Shown: positions 33,586 through 44,120, numbered from the stretch's first letter. The stretch: DNA of 64,000 nucleotides from Ruegeria arenilitoris (GCF_013035315.1 NZ_WQHP01000004.1:248001-312000); one strand, 5' to 3'. Program-made: numbers and translations. The notes: generated from the letters alone by a model not told the origin.

Positions 33586-34229
33586 TATCCCACCAACTCC
33601 GCCCGGATAAGGCCACGTAAGGAATTCCCTACAAAGACCTTTTCCGCGTTTTTCAGATCGGTCAAGGACAAGGCGCGTTCGGTAACCTGTTTATTATCAA
33701 TCAGTTCCTCGCGCAGGATACCGGGCAGCAATCCGCAGGACAGCGGAGGAGTCAGGTATTGCCCGTCCGGCATGCGCACAAAGAGATTTGTGATTGTCCC
33801 TTCGCAGAGTTCATCGCGCGCGTTCAAAAACAGAAGCTCGTCGATTCCCTTGGGTAGTGAAGCGCGTGCCGCGTCATAAAGCGCGCGCTGCGTTGTCTTG
33901 TGCCTCAGCCAGACGTCCGAAGCGGTCAATCGCGTTTCCGCGACCGCGACGCGCCAAACAGGCGGGTTTTCGGCCAATGCTCCGGTCGTCACTGCAAACG
34001 TGCCATCGACGGACAGAGTGAGGCGACACCGCAAAGGCGCATCGCCTGCGATCGCCTCTAACGTTCGAGTCGCTGTTTCGGCGTCAAACGGAACATCCAG
34101 CGCCATAGCGGTCCGCGCCATGCGAGCAAGGTGCCGATCTCGGCGCACAAAACCCTGACCAGGCCGAAAAGCCAGTGTTTCGATCAGACGGAAGTCAGGA
34201 TCATCTGGTGCGCAAAGCGGGCTTTCCAT
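33585..34229 (-). CDS. pabC: Class IV aminotransferase, probable aminodeoxychorismate lyase
   Basis: A 214-residue fold-type IV PLP enzyme. The expected PLP lysine lies in LRHKTTQRALYDAAR and the cofactor Glu/Asn region in CEGTITNLFV. Next to pabB this suggests 4-amino-4-deoxychorismate lyase, which makes p-aminobenzoate and pyruvate for folate. It is shorter than E. coli PabC (269). Its ATG at 34229 lies 46 bases inside the pabB 3' end, so translation is coupled. A branched-chain or D-amino-acid aminotransferase is less likely on context. Confidence 0.8.
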   Translation of the reverse strand: MESPLCAPDDPDFRLIETLAFRPGQGFVRRDRHLARMARTAMALDVPFDAETATRTLEAIAGDAPLRCRLTLSVDGTFAVTTGALAENPPVWRVAVAETRLTASDVWLRHKTTQRALYDAARASLPKGIDELLFLNARDELCEGTITNLFVRMPDGQYLTPPLSCGLLPGILREELIDNKQVTERALSLTDLKNAEKVFVGNSLRGLIRAELVG

Positions 34230-35311
34230 AGCGCTTCCTCGTATTCCGATGGGGCGGTGCTGTCCCAAACAACGCCGCCGCCCACGTTCAGGGTGGCCGC
34301 GCCGTCCTCGACCATCAGCGTGCGGATGGCAACGTTAAACTCGGACCGTCCGTCCGGCGCTGCCCAGCCTATCGCCCCACAATAGATGTCACGCGGCCAG
34401 GGTTCGAGGTCGGACAGAATCTCCATCGCGCGAATCTTGGGCGCGCCGGTGATCGACCCGCAGGGAAAGAGCGCCGTCAGAATGTCAGACAGTTCCGCGC
34501 CCATATGCAGCTGAGCCTGCACAAGTGAGGTCATCTGATGCACCGTCGCGTAGGTTTCGACCTTGAACAGCTCGGGCACCTTGACCGATCCGGGCATCGC
34601 GACGCGGCTGATGTCGTTGCGCAGCAGGTCGACAATCATCAGGTTCTCGGCCCGGTTCTTTTCGTCACGCGACAGGAACGCGCGGCGGCGAGCATCTTCG
34701 GCCTCGTCGGCGCTGCGGGGCTGTGTGCCCTTCATTGGGCGCGTCTCGATCCCTCTGTCCGCGTTGGTGCGAAAGAACAGCTCGGGCGAGCGGCTGAGCA
34801 GATCGGGCAACCCATCCTGCTGGATCAACGCTCCGTGGCCCACGGGCTGACCTGCCGCCAGCGCTGCATAAAGCGCGGCGCTGTCGCCTTCGACCGTCAG
34901 ATCAATCGGGAAGGTCAGGTTCGCCTGATAGATGTCCCCTGCTCCGATGGCGTCATGCACCTGCCCGAACGCACGGGTGTACCGCGCCTCGTCCCAGCGT
35001 GGTTCAAAGCGGGTCACGCCACCGGCCGGCGCGGATAGCGCTTGTTGAGCCGGCGTCTCGTAGACGCCAAAACACAGCAACGGCAGACGGCGGCCGTTCG
35101 GCATCCGGTCAGAGAGGCGTGGCTCCAGCGCATAGCCCAGCTCATAACTGGCATAGCCTGCCAGCCAGGCACCGTCAGCGCGCGCGGCATCCAGCGCCGC
35201 CAACGCCTGGGGCACGTCCTCCGCATTGTCCGCGCGGATCACGTCGGCTGGCCGGTCGAAACTGGTTCCGGCCCCGGCTGGCCCCTGATCAAAACGAATA
35301 CGCAATTGCAT
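34184..35311 (-). CDS. pabB: Aminodeoxychorismate synthase component I
   Basis: A 375-residue chorismate-utilising enzyme that aminates chorismate to 4-amino-4-deoxychorismate. RPMKGTQPR carries the catalytic Lys of PabB-type enzymes (PIKGT in E. coli), DLLRNDISRV, GSITGAPKIRAMEIL and FNVAIRTL are the conserved core. It is shorter than E. coli PabB (453) because the N-terminal region is reduced, a known form in alphaproteobacteria. No glutaminase (pabA) is adjacent. The ATG at 35311 is chosen; upstream in-frame codons lack family resemblance. Confidence 0.92.
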   Translation of the reverse strand: MQLRIRFDQGPAGAGTSFDRPADVIRADNAEDVPQALAALDAARADGAWLAGYASYELGYALEPRLSDRMPNGRRLPLLCFGVYETPAQQALSAPAGGVTRFEPRWDEARYTRAFGQVHDAIGAGDIYQANLTFPIDLTVEGDSAALYAALAAGQPVGHGALIQQDGLPDLLSRSPELFFRTNADRGIETRPMKGTQPRSADEAEDARRRAFLSRDEKNRAENLMIVDLLRNDISRVAMPGSVKVPELFKVETYATVHQMTSLVQAQLHMGAELSDILTALFPCGSITGAPKIRAMEILSDLEPWPRDIYCGAIGWAAPDGRSEFNVAIRTLMVEDGAATLNVGGGVVWDSTAPSEYEEALWKARFAHQMILTSV

Positions 35312-35488
35312 CCTCAATTTACCGTGCTGCGCGATATAGAGGATACGGCGGAGAGGGAAAGAGGAGAAAGCGGCAATTTCGCCCCCGTTTCCGATACCTC
35401 TTGAACCTTTTCGCGCGGTCCCTATAACGCAGGACAATTTGGGCGCTTGGGGGTGCCCTGACTCGCGGACAATCGAAGGAACAAGGCC

Positions 35489-38400
35489 ATGCCGAGAAGA
35501 ACCGACATCCAGTCGATCATGATCATCGGGGCGGGCCCCATTGTTATCGGTCAGGCTTGCGAGTTCGACTATTCCGGCGCTCAGGCCTGCAAGGCGCTGC
35601 GGGAAGAAGGATACCGGGTCATCCTGGTGAACTCAAACCCTGCGACCATCATGACCGATCCCGGATTGGCCGACGCGACCTATATCGAGCCGATCACCCC
35701 CGAGGTTGTCGCCAAGATCATCGAGAAAGAACGCCCCGACGCCCTGCTGCCCACGATGGGCGGACAGACCGGCCTGAACACGTCGCTCGCGCTGGAAGAA
35801 ATGGGTGTGTTGGAAGAGTTCGGCGTCGAGATGATCGGGGCCAAGCGCGACGCCATCGAAATGGCCGAAGACCGCAAACTGTTCCGCGAGGCGATGGACC
35901 GTCTGGGTCTTGAAAACCCCAAAGCCACCATCGTGACCGCACCTCGCAAAGAAGACGGTTCTGCCGATCTGGATGCGGGCGTGCAGATGGCTCTGGACGA
36001 GTTGGAAGAGATCGGCCTGCCCGCCATTATCCGCCCCGCCTTTACCCTGGGCGGCACCGGCGGTGGTGTGGCCTATAACCGTGAGGATTATATCCATTTT
36101 TGCCGCTCGGGCATGGATGCCTCGCCGGTGAACCAGATCCTCGTCGATGAAAGCCTGCTGGGTTGGAAAGAATACGAGATGGAGGTGGTGCGCGACACCG
36201 CTGACAACGCCATCATCGTCTGCTCGATCGAGAACGTCGATCCGATGGGCGTGCACACCGGTGACTCGATCACTGTGGCCCCAGCCCTGACGCTGACCGA
36301 CAAGGAATACCAGATCATGCGCAACGGCTCGATCGCCGTGCTGCGAGAGATCGGTGTCGAGACTGGCGGATCGAACGTACAGTGGGCGATCAACCCCGAT
36401 GATGGCCGGATGGTCGTGATCGAGATGAACCCACGTGTATCGCGTTCGTCGGCACTGGCCTCGAAAGCGACCGGTTTCCCGATTGCCAAAATCGCCGCGA
36501 AACTGGCCGTGGGCTACACGCTGGACGAGTTGGACAATGACATCACTAAGGTCACACCCGCCTCGTTCGAGCCAACCATCGACTATGTCGTCACCAAAAT
36601 CCCGAAATTCGCCTTTGAGAAGTTCCCTGGGTCCGAACCCTATCTGACCACCGCAATGAAATCGGTGGGTGAGGCGATGTCCATCGGACGCACCATCCAC
36701 GAATCGATGCAAAAGGCACTGGCCTCGATGGAATCGGGTCTGACCGGCTTTGATGAGATCGAAATCCCTGGCCTGAATGTGGGCGTCTGGGACGAGGCTG
36801 ACGACAAAGCAGCCGTCATCAAGGCAATCAGCCAGCAGACCCCCGACCGCCTGCGCACCATCGCACAAGCCATGCGCCACGGTCTGACCGATGACGAAAT
36901 CTTCGGCGTCACCAAGTTCGACCCGTGGTTCCTGGCCCGCATCCGCGAGATCATCGAGGCCGAACGTCAGGTCCGCAAAGACGGTCTGCCGGTGACCGAA
37001 GAAGGCATCCGCAAGCTTAAAATGCTGGGCTTCACCGACGCGCGTTTGGGCAATCTGACTGGCCGTGATGAAGACAATGTTCGCCGCGCGCGCCGCAACC
37101 TCGGGGTCAATGCCGTCTTCAAACGCATCGACACCTGCGCCGCCGAGTTCGAGGCACAGACGCCGTACATGTATTCGACCTACGAGGCCCCGATGATGGG
37201 TGAGGTCGAGTGCGAAGCCCGGCCCAGCGACCGCAAAAAGGTCGTCATCCTCGGTGGTGGCCCAAACCGGATCGGTCAGGGCATCGAGTTTGACTATTGC
37301 TGCTGTCACGCCTGTTTCGCGCTGACCGAGGCGGGGTATGAGACCATCATGGTCAACTGTAACCCTGAGACGGTTTCGACCGACTATGACACGTCGGACC
37401 GCCTGTATTTCGAGCCGCTGACCTTTGAACACGTCATGGAAATCCTGACGAAGGAACAGGAAAACGGCACGCTGCACGGTGTGATCGTTCAGTTCGGCGG
37501 CCAGACCCCACTGAAACTGGCGAACGCATTGGAAGCAGAAGGCATTCCGATCCTCGGCACCACACCGGACGCCATCGATTTGGCCGAAGACCGTGAACGC
37601 TTCCAAGCGCTGGTCAACGAACTGGGTCTGAAACAGCCCAAGAACGGCATTGCTTCGACCGATGAACAAGCGCTGGAAATCGCCGAAGAGATCGGTTTCC
37701 CACTGGTGATCCGCCCCTCTTACGTTCTGGGTGGCCGCGCGATGGAGATCGTCCGCGATATGGATCAGCTGCGCCGCTACATCAACGAGGCCGTGGTGGT
37801 CTCGGGCGACAGCCCGGTTCTGCTGGACAGCTATCTGGCCGGTGCGGTGGAACTGGACGTCGATGCGCTGTGCGATGGCACCGACGTTCACGTTGCAGGC
37901 ATCATGCAGCATATCGAAGAGGCGGGCGTCCACTCGGGCGACTCGGCCTGTTCGCTGCCGCCCTACTCGCTGTCGAAAGAGATCATCGACCAGATCGAGG
38001 ATCAGGCATACAAGCTGGCCAAGGCGCTGAACGTTGTTGGCCTGATGAACGTGCAATTCGCGATCAAGGATGATGAGATCTATCTGATCGAAGTGAACCC
38101 TCGCGCCTCACGTACCGTGCCGTTTGTTGCCAAGGCGACCGACAGTGCGATTGCATCGATTGCCGCGCGGGTCATGGCCGGTGAAAAGCTGGCCAACTTC
38201 CCGCAACGCCCGGCTTATCAAGAAGGTCAGGACACAAAGATCGCCGACCAGATGACTCTGGCCGACCCGGACATGCCGTGGTTCTCGGTGAAAGAGGCTG
38301 TTCTGCCATTTGCTCGCTTCCCTGGCGTCGACACAATTCTGGGGCCGGAAATGCGCTCGACCGGTGAGGTCATGGGCTGGGACCGCGACTTCCCGCGTGC

Positions 38401-38833
38401 ATTCCTAAAAGCACAGATGGGCGCAGGAATGGTTCTGCCGTCCTCGGGCCGCGCATTTATCTCGATCAAGGACGCAGACAAAGGTTCTGCGATGCTTGAG
38501 GCCGCTCAGGTACTGACCGAGCAGGGCTTTTCGCTGATCGCAACGCGCGGCACGCAAAGCTGGCTGTCGGAACAGGGCGTTGCCTGTGAGGTAGTGAACA
38601 AGGTCTATGAGGGCCGCCCGGACGTGGTCGACATGCTGAAAGACGGTCAGGTACAGCTGCTGATGAACACCACCGAAGGCGCTCAGGCGGTTGAAGATAG
38701 CAAGGCCATCCGTTCGATCGCGCTCTACGACAAGATCCCCTACTACACGACCGCCGCGGCCAGCCACGCCGCCGCGCTGGCAATCAAGGCGCAGGCCGAG
38801 GGCGATGTCGAGGTGAAATCATTGCAGGGCTGA
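35489..38833 (+). CDS. carB: Carbamoyl-phosphate synthase large subunit
   Basis: A 1,114-residue enzyme that makes carbamoyl phosphate from bicarbonate, ammonia and two ATP for pyrimidine and arginine synthesis. Two homologous ATP-grasp halves are clear: the first begins [20 protein letters not shown], the second [19 protein letters not shown], with [14 protein letters not shown] and [13 protein letters not shown] as matching ATP loops. [16 protein letters not shown] and [16 protein letters not shown] are the metal-binding ends. The last ~140 residues are the MGS-like allosteric domain. carA is not adjacent. The gene is single with its own terminator. Confidence 0.98.
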   Translation: MPRRTDIQSIMIIGAGPIVIGQACEFDYSGAQACKALREEGYRVILVNSNPATIMTDPGLADATYIEPITPEVVAKIIEKERPDALLPTMGGQTGLNTSLALEEMGVLEEFGVEMIGAKRDAIEMAEDRKLFREAMDRLGLENPKATIVTAPRKEDGSADLDAGVQMALDELEEIGLPAIIRPAFTLGGTGGGVAYNREDYIHFCRSGMDASPVNQILVDESLLGWKEYEMEVVRDTADNAIIVCSIENVDPMGVHTGDSITVAPALTLTDKEYQIMRNGSIAVLREIGVETGGSNVQWAINPDDGRMVVIEMNPRVSRSSALASKATGFPIAKIAAKLAVGYTLDELDNDITKVTPASFEPTIDYVVTKIPKFAFEKFPGSEPYLTTAMKSVGEAMSIGRTIHESMQKALASMESGLTGFDEIEIPGLNVGVWDEADDKAAVIKAISQQTPDRLRTIAQAMRHGLTDDEIFGVTKFDPWFLARIREIIEAERQVRKDGLPVTEEGIRKLKMLGFTDARLGNLTGRDEDNVRRARRNLGVNAVFKRIDTCAAEFEAQTPYMYSTYEAPMMGEVECEARPSDRKKVVILGGGPNRIGQGIEFDYCCCHACFALTEAGYETIMVNCNPETVSTDYDTSDRLYFEPLTFEHVMEILTKEQENGTLHGVIVQFGGQTPLKLANALEAEGIPILGTTPDAIDLAEDRERFQALVNELGLKQPKNGIASTDEQALEIAEEIGFPLVIRPSYVLGGRAMEIVRDMDQLRRYINEAVVVSGDSPVLLDSYLAGAVELDVDALCDGTDVHVAGIMQHIEEAGVHSGDSACSLPPYSLSKEIIDQIEDQAYKLAKALNVVGLMNVQFAIKDDEIYLIEVNPRASRTVPFVAKATDSAIASIAARVMAGEKLANFPQRPAYQEGQDTKIADQMTLADPDMPWFSVKEAVLPFARFPGVDTILGPEMRSTGEVMGWDRDFPRAFLKAQMGAGMVLPSSGRAFISIKDADKGSAMLEAAQVLTEQGFSLIATRGTQSWLSEQGVACEVVNKVYEGRPDVVDMLKDGQVQLLMNTTEGAQAVEDSKAIRSIALYDKIPYYTTAAASHAAALAIKAQAEGDVEVKSLQG

Positions 38834-38868
38834 TCGGCCTGAACCTGCTGGCATTCATGACGATTTTA

Positions 38869-38908
38869 CGCGCCCGTTGACCTTGTGTCTTCGGGCGCGC
38901 ATCTTTTT
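38869..38908 (+). terminator. Terminator after carB
   Basis: CGCGCCCG (38869-38876) pairs exactly with CGGGCGCG (38892-38899) around a 15-base loop, followed by CATCTTTTT. It lies 36 bases after the carB stop. Confidence 0.75.
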
Positions 38909-38936
38909 CAGGAAACGAGCAGAAGGAAAAAAACAA

Positions 38937-39011
38937 ATGCGCAGATTCATGGTTTTCGCTGCACTTATGTCCCTAGCAGCCTGTGATGTTCCATTTGTCC
39001 CGTTAATCTGA
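38937..39011 (+). CDS. Very small lipoprotein (24 residues)
   Basis: ATG with AAGGA about 8 bases upstream opens a 24-codon reading frame, MRRFMVFAALMSLAACDVPFVPLI. It has a complete lipoprotein signal: Arg-rich start, hydrophobic core and lipobox LAAC, leaving a 9-residue mature lipopeptide CDVPFVPLI. It follows the carB terminator and so would need its own promoter in the 28-base gap or read-through. I recall similar tiny lipoproteins in this bacterial group, but cannot confirm it. A truncated longer lipoprotein is the alternative. Confidence 0.55.
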   Translation: MRRFMVFAALMSLAACDVPFVPLI

Positions 39012-39051
39012 CACAACAGTTGGCATCGTAGCATTTGAAAAGGCGCGCTAG

Positions 39052-39339
39052 TGCCTTGCGCCAGAAGCCAGAACAGGGTTTCAGGTATTCACGCCCTTTG
39101 ACGGTCGGCCTGCGAGTGTGGGAAACGGCACGATGATGGCTTTCCTCGCCCGGTTCGCCACCACGGTCAGACAATTCTGCGCAGCAGATCTGAAGCACGG
39201 CAGCATAGTTGATGGCGCGCCGGGTATTTTGGACTATGATGCGCCTGATTTCAATGCCACCTATCTGCGTGATCCCTACGGGAACAAGCTGTCCTGTTTC
39301 TGTTACTGCTATGACCCGGCCAAGGACTCAGACAACTGA
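39052..39339 (+). pseudogene. 5'-truncated VOC/glyoxalase-family gene
   Basis: The open frame after a TAG at 39049 reads without a convincing start and gives the C-terminal half of a VOC protein: GFQVFTPFDGRPASVGNGTMM, then VDGAPGILDYDAPDFNATY and LRDPYGNKLSCFC. These match the second beta-alpha-beta unit of small glyoxalase/bleomycin-resistance-like proteins; the first unit is absent. A GTG at 39118 could start a 73-residue product, but with half a fold. I read this as a remnant. Confidence 0.6.
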
Positions 39340-39982
39340 GTAAAAACTTGCGTCAGCGCGGCAAACCAACGATTTTGACAAAGCAATCCCATCCCGTATT
39401 GGCCTCCAGCAGCCTCACGGGTCTCGGACTGCGGTGCGAGATGAAGCCGGGGCATACCGGACCGGACTATTCCGAACACGTCTATGACTATGATACATTC
39501 TGGTACGACGCGTTCTGGGATAACGGACGCGTTACGATTCTCTGCCCCAAGCTGTTCGGCCTTTTTGATGCAGTTCGAGAAGGACAGTTCCATCTGGATG
39601 GCAAAAGGTCGTAAAACCAAGGCTGAAACAGCACGATTTCTATGATGTCCTTATCATTGGGGCACAGAACAGACCAAAGACTCTGGTGTTCGAACGAGGC
39701 GGAGCGCTTGTAGAATCCGCCGTCAATTCGGTACAGCAGAACTCGGCTTCCTTCCTGGGAAAGAACGTGGCCGTAACGCTATCGCGGGACAATAATCCAA
39801 CATGGATCGAAGACTTCGCCGGTTATCACCGAGCGGGGCACGGTCTGCAGCCTTTCGGCACTCCGATCGCGTCGAGCGCGTGGTGCCATTATGATGCCGG
39901 TGCGCTTTCCAACTGTGTCATAGACCCCGAAACCCAAGCGGCTTTCGCCAATATTGGGTGGGCAAAAACCCCGGCCGAATAG
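39340..39982 (+). pseudogene. Frameshifted, truncated polysaccharide glycosyltransferase-like gene
   Basis: Two adjacent frames together look like one broken gene. The first (about 39342-39614) ends in CPKLFGLFDAVREGQFHLDG and a stop; moving to the next frame near 39604 continues KPRLKQHDFYDVLIIGAQN, LVFERGG and then KNVAVTLSRDNNPTWIEDF with YHRAGHG. That last block resembles the catalytic entry of glycosyltransferases seen in roseobacter polysaccharide loci, as I recall them. After it the sequence no longer fits and stops at 39982. Family assignment is tentative; the broken state is read from the frames. Confidence 0.5.
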
Positions 39983-40017
39983 ATATCCGCCCGGGATTCA
40001 TAGATTTACTCTGCGGT

Positions 40018-43000
40018 TTAGCCCAAAGCCTCCGCCGCTTTCATTTCGCGTTTTTCGTCCCGTGCAAAAAAGATCAGGTAGAAGACCGGAGCTGCGACCA
40101 TCGTCAGGATGGTTGCGAAGGCCAGACCGCCCATGATCGTCACCGCCATGGACTTGAAGAACGCATCCGTCAGCAGCGGTGCCATCCCCAGAATGGTGGT
40201 GATCGCGGCCAACATGACCGGACGCAGACGCGAGACCGAGGCTTCGATGATCGACTCGCGCAGGCCCTTGCCAGTCTCACGAACCAGATCAATTTCCTCG
40301 ACCAGAACGATGCCGTTTTTGATCAGCATCCCTGACAGGCTGAGCAGGCCCAGCAAGGCTGTGAATGTAAACGGCAATCCGGTTCCCAGCAGTCCGATGA
40401 CGACACCATTGACGGACATCGGCACCAACAACCAGATGATGATCGGCTGACGGACAGCGTTGAAGATCAACACTGAGATCAGCACCATGATCAGCAGGCT
40501 TACAGGCAACTGGCGGCCAAGGCTTTCGTTTGCTTCGCCCGCGTTTTCAAACTCACCACCCCATTCCATGCGATAGCCCGCAGGTAATTCCATATCTTCT
40601 ATGGCTGCACGCACTTCGGAATGCACCTGGGCCGCCGTGAAACCCGCCGGAATCTCGGCCCCGACTGTAATCGTCAGAACCCGGTCACGGCGATGCACCA
40701 GCGTATTGAGCGCCTTGTAGTCAAAACCGTCGACCATTTGTTCAATGGGAACAAACTTCTCGGACTGATCCGAGTAGACCACCTGATCAACGATCGAATA
40801 CTCACCATCCGCCGGGCGCCGGATGATGATTGGGATCAGCCGGTCGCGTTCACGGAAAACACCGGCTCGAACACCGTCTGTCGAGAACTGCAGCGTGCCG
40901 GCGATATCTTCACGCGTCACACCAGCTGTCTGCGCCCGCTCGGTTGCATAGATGGGCTGAACTGCCAGTTCTTTCTCGCGCCAGTCATGGTGCACATGCA
41001 GGGCATTTTCGGACGCGGAACGCATTCGCTGGATCGCCTCATCTGCAAGCTGTCGCAAGACCGCCGGATCACTGCCCGAGAACCGGGCCTGGATTGGGTC
41101 GCCGCCGCCGGGGCCAAAGATCAGACGCTTGGTGCGGAACTCGCCTTCTGGGAATTGCGCCGAACCGAACGCCTCAAGATCAGCCTGCAACGCAGGGATG
41201 TCGTCCAGGGTCTCCGTTCGGATGATCATATGACCATAGCTGGGGTTGGGTTTTTCTGCCGAATAGGTCAGCAGGAACCGGGTTGCCCCCTGCCCCACGA
41301 ACGTGGTCACGGCAACGACATCGTCACGTTGGTCCAGCCATTCTTCGAACACAGCCATATCTTCGGCCGTACGCGCGATTGGTGTGCCTTGCGGCAGCTT
41401 GTAATGCACGAAAAACAACGGCGTGTTGGAGTCCGGGAAGAACTGCTGTTTGACCAGACCGAACCCGGCAAAACAGGCAAATGTTACGCCCACCAGACCG
41501 GCAACCACCAGCCAGCGGAACCGCAGTGCCCAGCGCAGGATGGCCCCGTAGATGCGGAACATGATCCCGCCATAGGCATCCAAGGCACCTTCTTCGCCCT
41601 GCTTGAAGAAATAGTGGCCGAGCAGCGGAGTCACTGTCAGGGCCAGAACCCAGCTGAGCAGCAGGGAGATCGCGATCACGGCAAACAGCGAGAACAGGAA
41701 CTCACCCGTCGCGTCCGGGCTAAGCCCAATACCCGCAAAGGCCATGATCCCAATGACGGTCGCACCCAAAAGTGGGATCTGCGTTTTCGAAGCAGCCTCA
41801 TCCGCCGCATCACGCGAGTTCTTCCCGCGCAGCATGGCGATCTGCATGCCTTCGGCGACAACGATAGCGTTGTCCACGAGCATCCCCATAGCAATGATCA
41901 GCGCGCCCAGCGAAATCCGCTCCATCTCGATCGAAAAGATCGACATGAACAGCAGCGTGCCCACAACGGTCAGCAAAAGGGTCGAGCCGACAACTATGGC
42001 CGCGCGCCAGCCCATGAACAGCGCCAGCACGATAACCACAATGGCGACGGACATTGCGAGGTTCACCAGGAAGTCGTTCGAAGCCTGCTCGACCACCACG
42101 TGTTGCTGATAGATCGGCAGGATTTCGACGCCAAAAGGAATCTGCGTGTCCAGCTCGGCAAACTTCGCATCCGCGCGCTTGCCGACTTCGACGATGTTTT
42201 CCGTGGACAGGCCCGCAATGCCCAACGTGAACGCCTCGGTTCCGTTGAACCGGATCATCACCTCGGGGTCTGTCAGGCGACCGCGAAAGACATCCGACAT
42301 ATCAAACAGGTTGATGACCTGCCCTTGCGAGCCTACGGACAGCCCCGCAATCGCCGACACCGTGTCCGACCCTTCAGCGGTCAGTATCGCAGTACGGTCA
42401 TTGTCGGACCTAAGCGAACCAGATGAGTTAACCGAATCCGCATTGGCAATCGCTTCGTTGATCGCCTGCAAGGGCACGTTCTGGTTCACCGAAATGGCCA
42501 GATCGGGCTCGACAAAGATCGCTTCTTGCGGAAGGCCCATCACCTCAACGTCCGCGACGCCGTCAACGGTCAGCAACTCGCGCCGCAGGAAAGTCGAAAG
42601 CTCGTGCTTTTCGGCATCCGAAAAGCCCTCGGCAGTGACGGCATAGAACAGGCCGAACACGTCGCCGAACCGGTCATTGACCAGTGGTTGCTGTACCCCA
42701 GACGGCAGCGCGCGCGCAGTGTCGCGCACTTTGGCCCGCAATTTGGTCCAGATTTCCGGCAGTTCCGTGCCGTCATAGGTCGATTTGATCTCGACCTCGA
42801 TCAGGGACAGGCCGGGCTGGTTGACGGATGTGATCGTGTCAACCTCACCCATCTGCTGGATGGCAGATTCCAAGGGCTCCGAGACCTCAAGCGCCACCTG
42901 CTCGGCGGTTGCGCCGGGATATTGGGTCGCGATAACCGCGTTTTTGATGGTGAATGCCGGGTCTTCAAGACGACCCAGCGACAGGAAGCCCCAGATGCCC

Positions 43001-43071
43001 CCGAACAGGGCGATCAGGATGATCAGCCACGTATAGATTGGGCGATCAATGGATGCGCGCGCTATGTTCAT
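40018..43071 (-). CDS. RND-family efflux transporter, inner-membrane pump
   Basis: A 1,017-residue proton-driven pump of the AcrB/HAE type with twelve membrane segments and two large periplasmic loops. It begins NIARASIDRPIYTWLIILIA. The proton-relay segment reads MGMLVDNAIVVAEGM, one Asp followed by Asn where AcrB has two Asp, and the partner Lys lies in SGMLIKNGIVLVEE. It is the last gene of marR-MFP-RND, 11 bases after the adaptor. No outer-membrane channel gene is nearby, so it would borrow a TolC-type channel. Substrates are unknown. Confidence 0.93.
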   Translation of the reverse strand: MNIARASIDRPIYTWLIILIALFGGIWGFLSLGRLEDPAFTIKNAVIATQYPGATAEQVALEVSEPLESAIQQMGEVDTITSVNQPGLSLIEVEIKSTYDGTELPEIWTKLRAKVRDTARALPSGVQQPLVNDRFGDVFGLFYAVTAEGFSDAEKHELSTFLRRELLTVDGVADVEVMGLPQEAIFVEPDLAISVNQNVPLQAINEAIANADSVNSSGSLRSDNDRTAILTAEGSDTVSAIAGLSVGSQGQVINLFDMSDVFRGRLTDPEVMIRFNGTEAFTLGIAGLSTENIVEVGKRADAKFAELDTQIPFGVEILPIYQQHVVVEQASNDFLVNLAMSVAIVVIVLALFMGWRAAIVVGSTLLLTVVGTLLFMSIFSIEMERISLGALIIAMGMLVDNAIVVAEGMQIAMLRGKNSRDAADEAASKTQIPLLGATVIGIMAFAGIGLSPDATGEFLFSLFAVIAISLLLSWVLALTVTPLLGHYFFKQGEEGALDAYGGIMFRIYGAILRWALRFRWLVVAGLVGVTFACFAGFGLVKQQFFPDSNTPLFFVHYKLPQGTPIARTAEDMAVFEEWLDQRDDVVAVTTFVGQGATRFLLTYSAEKPNPSYGHMIIRTETLDDIPALQADLEAFGSAQFPEGEFRTKRLIFGPGGGDPIQARFSGSDPAVLRQLADEAIQRMRSASENALHVHHDWREKELAVQPIYATERAQTAGVTREDIAGTLQFSTDGVRAGVFRERDRLIPIIIRRPADGEYSIVDQVVYSDQSEKFVPIEQMVDGFDYKALNTLVHRRDRVLTITVGAEIPAGFTAAQVHSEVRAAIEDMELPAGYRMEWGGEFENAGEANESLGRQLPVSLLIMVLISVLIFNAVRQPIIIWLLVPMSVNGVVIGLLGTGLPFTFTALLGLLSLSGMLIKNGIVLVEEIDLVRETGKGLRESIIEASVSRLRPVMLAAITTILGMAPLLTDAFFKSMAVTIMGGLAFATILTMVAAPVFYLIFFARDEKREMKAAEALG

Positions 43072-43082
43072 CGATCTGCCCT

Positions 43083-44120
43083 TCAGTTCGCAAAGCCGGC
43101 AAAGCGGCGAACCGCCTGACCGTCCGTCAGCGCACCGCCGCCTGCGACGACGACCTCATCGCCATCTTTCAGGCCGGTCAAAACACGAACCTCGCCGGTT
43201 TGTGTGGGCTCGACGGTCACCGGAACGCGGCGAACGGTGCCCTCATCGGCACCAACCGGTGAAAAGACCATCACGCTCAGCTCACCCGACGCATCAGCGA
43301 CGATGGCAGTTGCGGGCACCACAATTCCTGTCCGACCATCCTGGACCTGAACGTTCACGGTCACGGATGAACCCGGCAGAATTTGCAGACCCTCAGGCGG
43401 GGTAAGCCCGAATTGGATGCGGAATGTCTGGCCGACGCTGGACGACTCCGCATCGAACTCGCGAATCTGCAGAGGAAAGACCTCGTCGCTGACCGGGAAT
43501 TTCGCGGTGATCGTGATGTCATCTTGCTGCCCCGAGCGCTGAAACAGGATTTCGGGTACATCCACCTCGATCCGCAGTTCGGACATATCGTGGATGCGTA
43601 CGATTGGCGCGCCCGAGGTTACGGTCGTGAACGACTCGACCATCCGGCGCGAGACCAGCGCATCGAACGGTGCCGATAGCGTTGCATGCTCCAGATCATA
43701 TTCCGCGTCGCGCACGGCAATGTCCGCCAACTGCGCCTCGGTCTCAGCGTCATCCACAGCGACCTGGCTGGCAGTTGTTCCGCGCAAGCGGGACAAACGC
43801 GCAACGGTGCGGTCCGCCTGATCCTTTTGCAGCACGGCACGATCATAACGGCGTTGGAACGGCTCTTGGTCCAACTGTGCGATCAGTTCGCCCTTGGGGA
43901 TCACAAAGCCTTCGGTAACAGGCATTTCGACAATCTGGCCCGACACCTGAAAGGCCAGGTCTACGGTCTGGCGCGCGGCAACACGCCCAAAGAATTGCCG
44001 TGAAAAGCCTGGCGAGGTTTCCTCGACCAGCATCAGTTTCACGGGTTTTGCCGTATCTTGAGCCGTGACAGCGGTGGCAAAAACGGTCAGAGCAACGCTC
44101 AGAACAGAGAAGAGTTTCAT
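43083..44120 (-). CDS. RND efflux periplasmic adaptor (membrane fusion protein)
   Basis: A 345-residue HlyD/AcrA-type adaptor that joins the RND pump to an outer-membrane channel. A Sec signal peptide (MKLFSVLSVALTVFATAVTA) lacks a lipobox, so unlike AcrA it is not lipidated. The lipoyl halves appear in VDLAFQVSGQIVEMPVTEG and HATLSAPFDALVSRRMVE, with an alpha-helical hairpin between (about 85-135), followed by beta-barrel and membrane-proximal domains. ATGA overlap with the upstream marR gene shows coupling. Confidence 0.93.
   Translation of the reverse strand: MKLFSVLSVALTVFATAVTAQDTAKPVKLMLVEETSPGFSRQFFGRVAARQTVDLAFQVSGQIVEMPVTEGFVIPKGELIAQLDQEPFQRRYDRAVLQKDQADRTVARLSRLRGTTASQVAVDDAETEAQLADIAVRDAEYDLEHATLSAPFDALVSRRMVESFTTVTSGAPIVRIHDMSELRIEVDVPEILFQRSGQQDDITITAKFPVSDEVFPLQIREFDAESSSVGQTFRIQFGLTPPEGLQILPGSSVTVNVQVQDGRTGIVVPATAIVADASGELSVMVFSPVGADEGTVRRVPVTVEPTQTGEVRVLTGLKDGDEVVVAGGGALTDGQAVRRFAGFAN

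Noticed and set aside
35633..38056. An 807-codon open frame antisense to carB
   Set aside because: It is the shadow of carB, which is complete and highly conserved; the antisense product shows no domain.
38965..39198. A minus-strand frame in the decayed region that might be a transposase end
   Set aside because: No catalytic motif, terminal inverted repeats or target duplication could be seen; it overlaps the tiny lipoprotein and the VOC remnant.
40621..42426. A 601-codon frame opposite the RND pump gene
   Set aside because: The opposite strand encodes an intact RND protein with all landmarks; this is a shadow frame.
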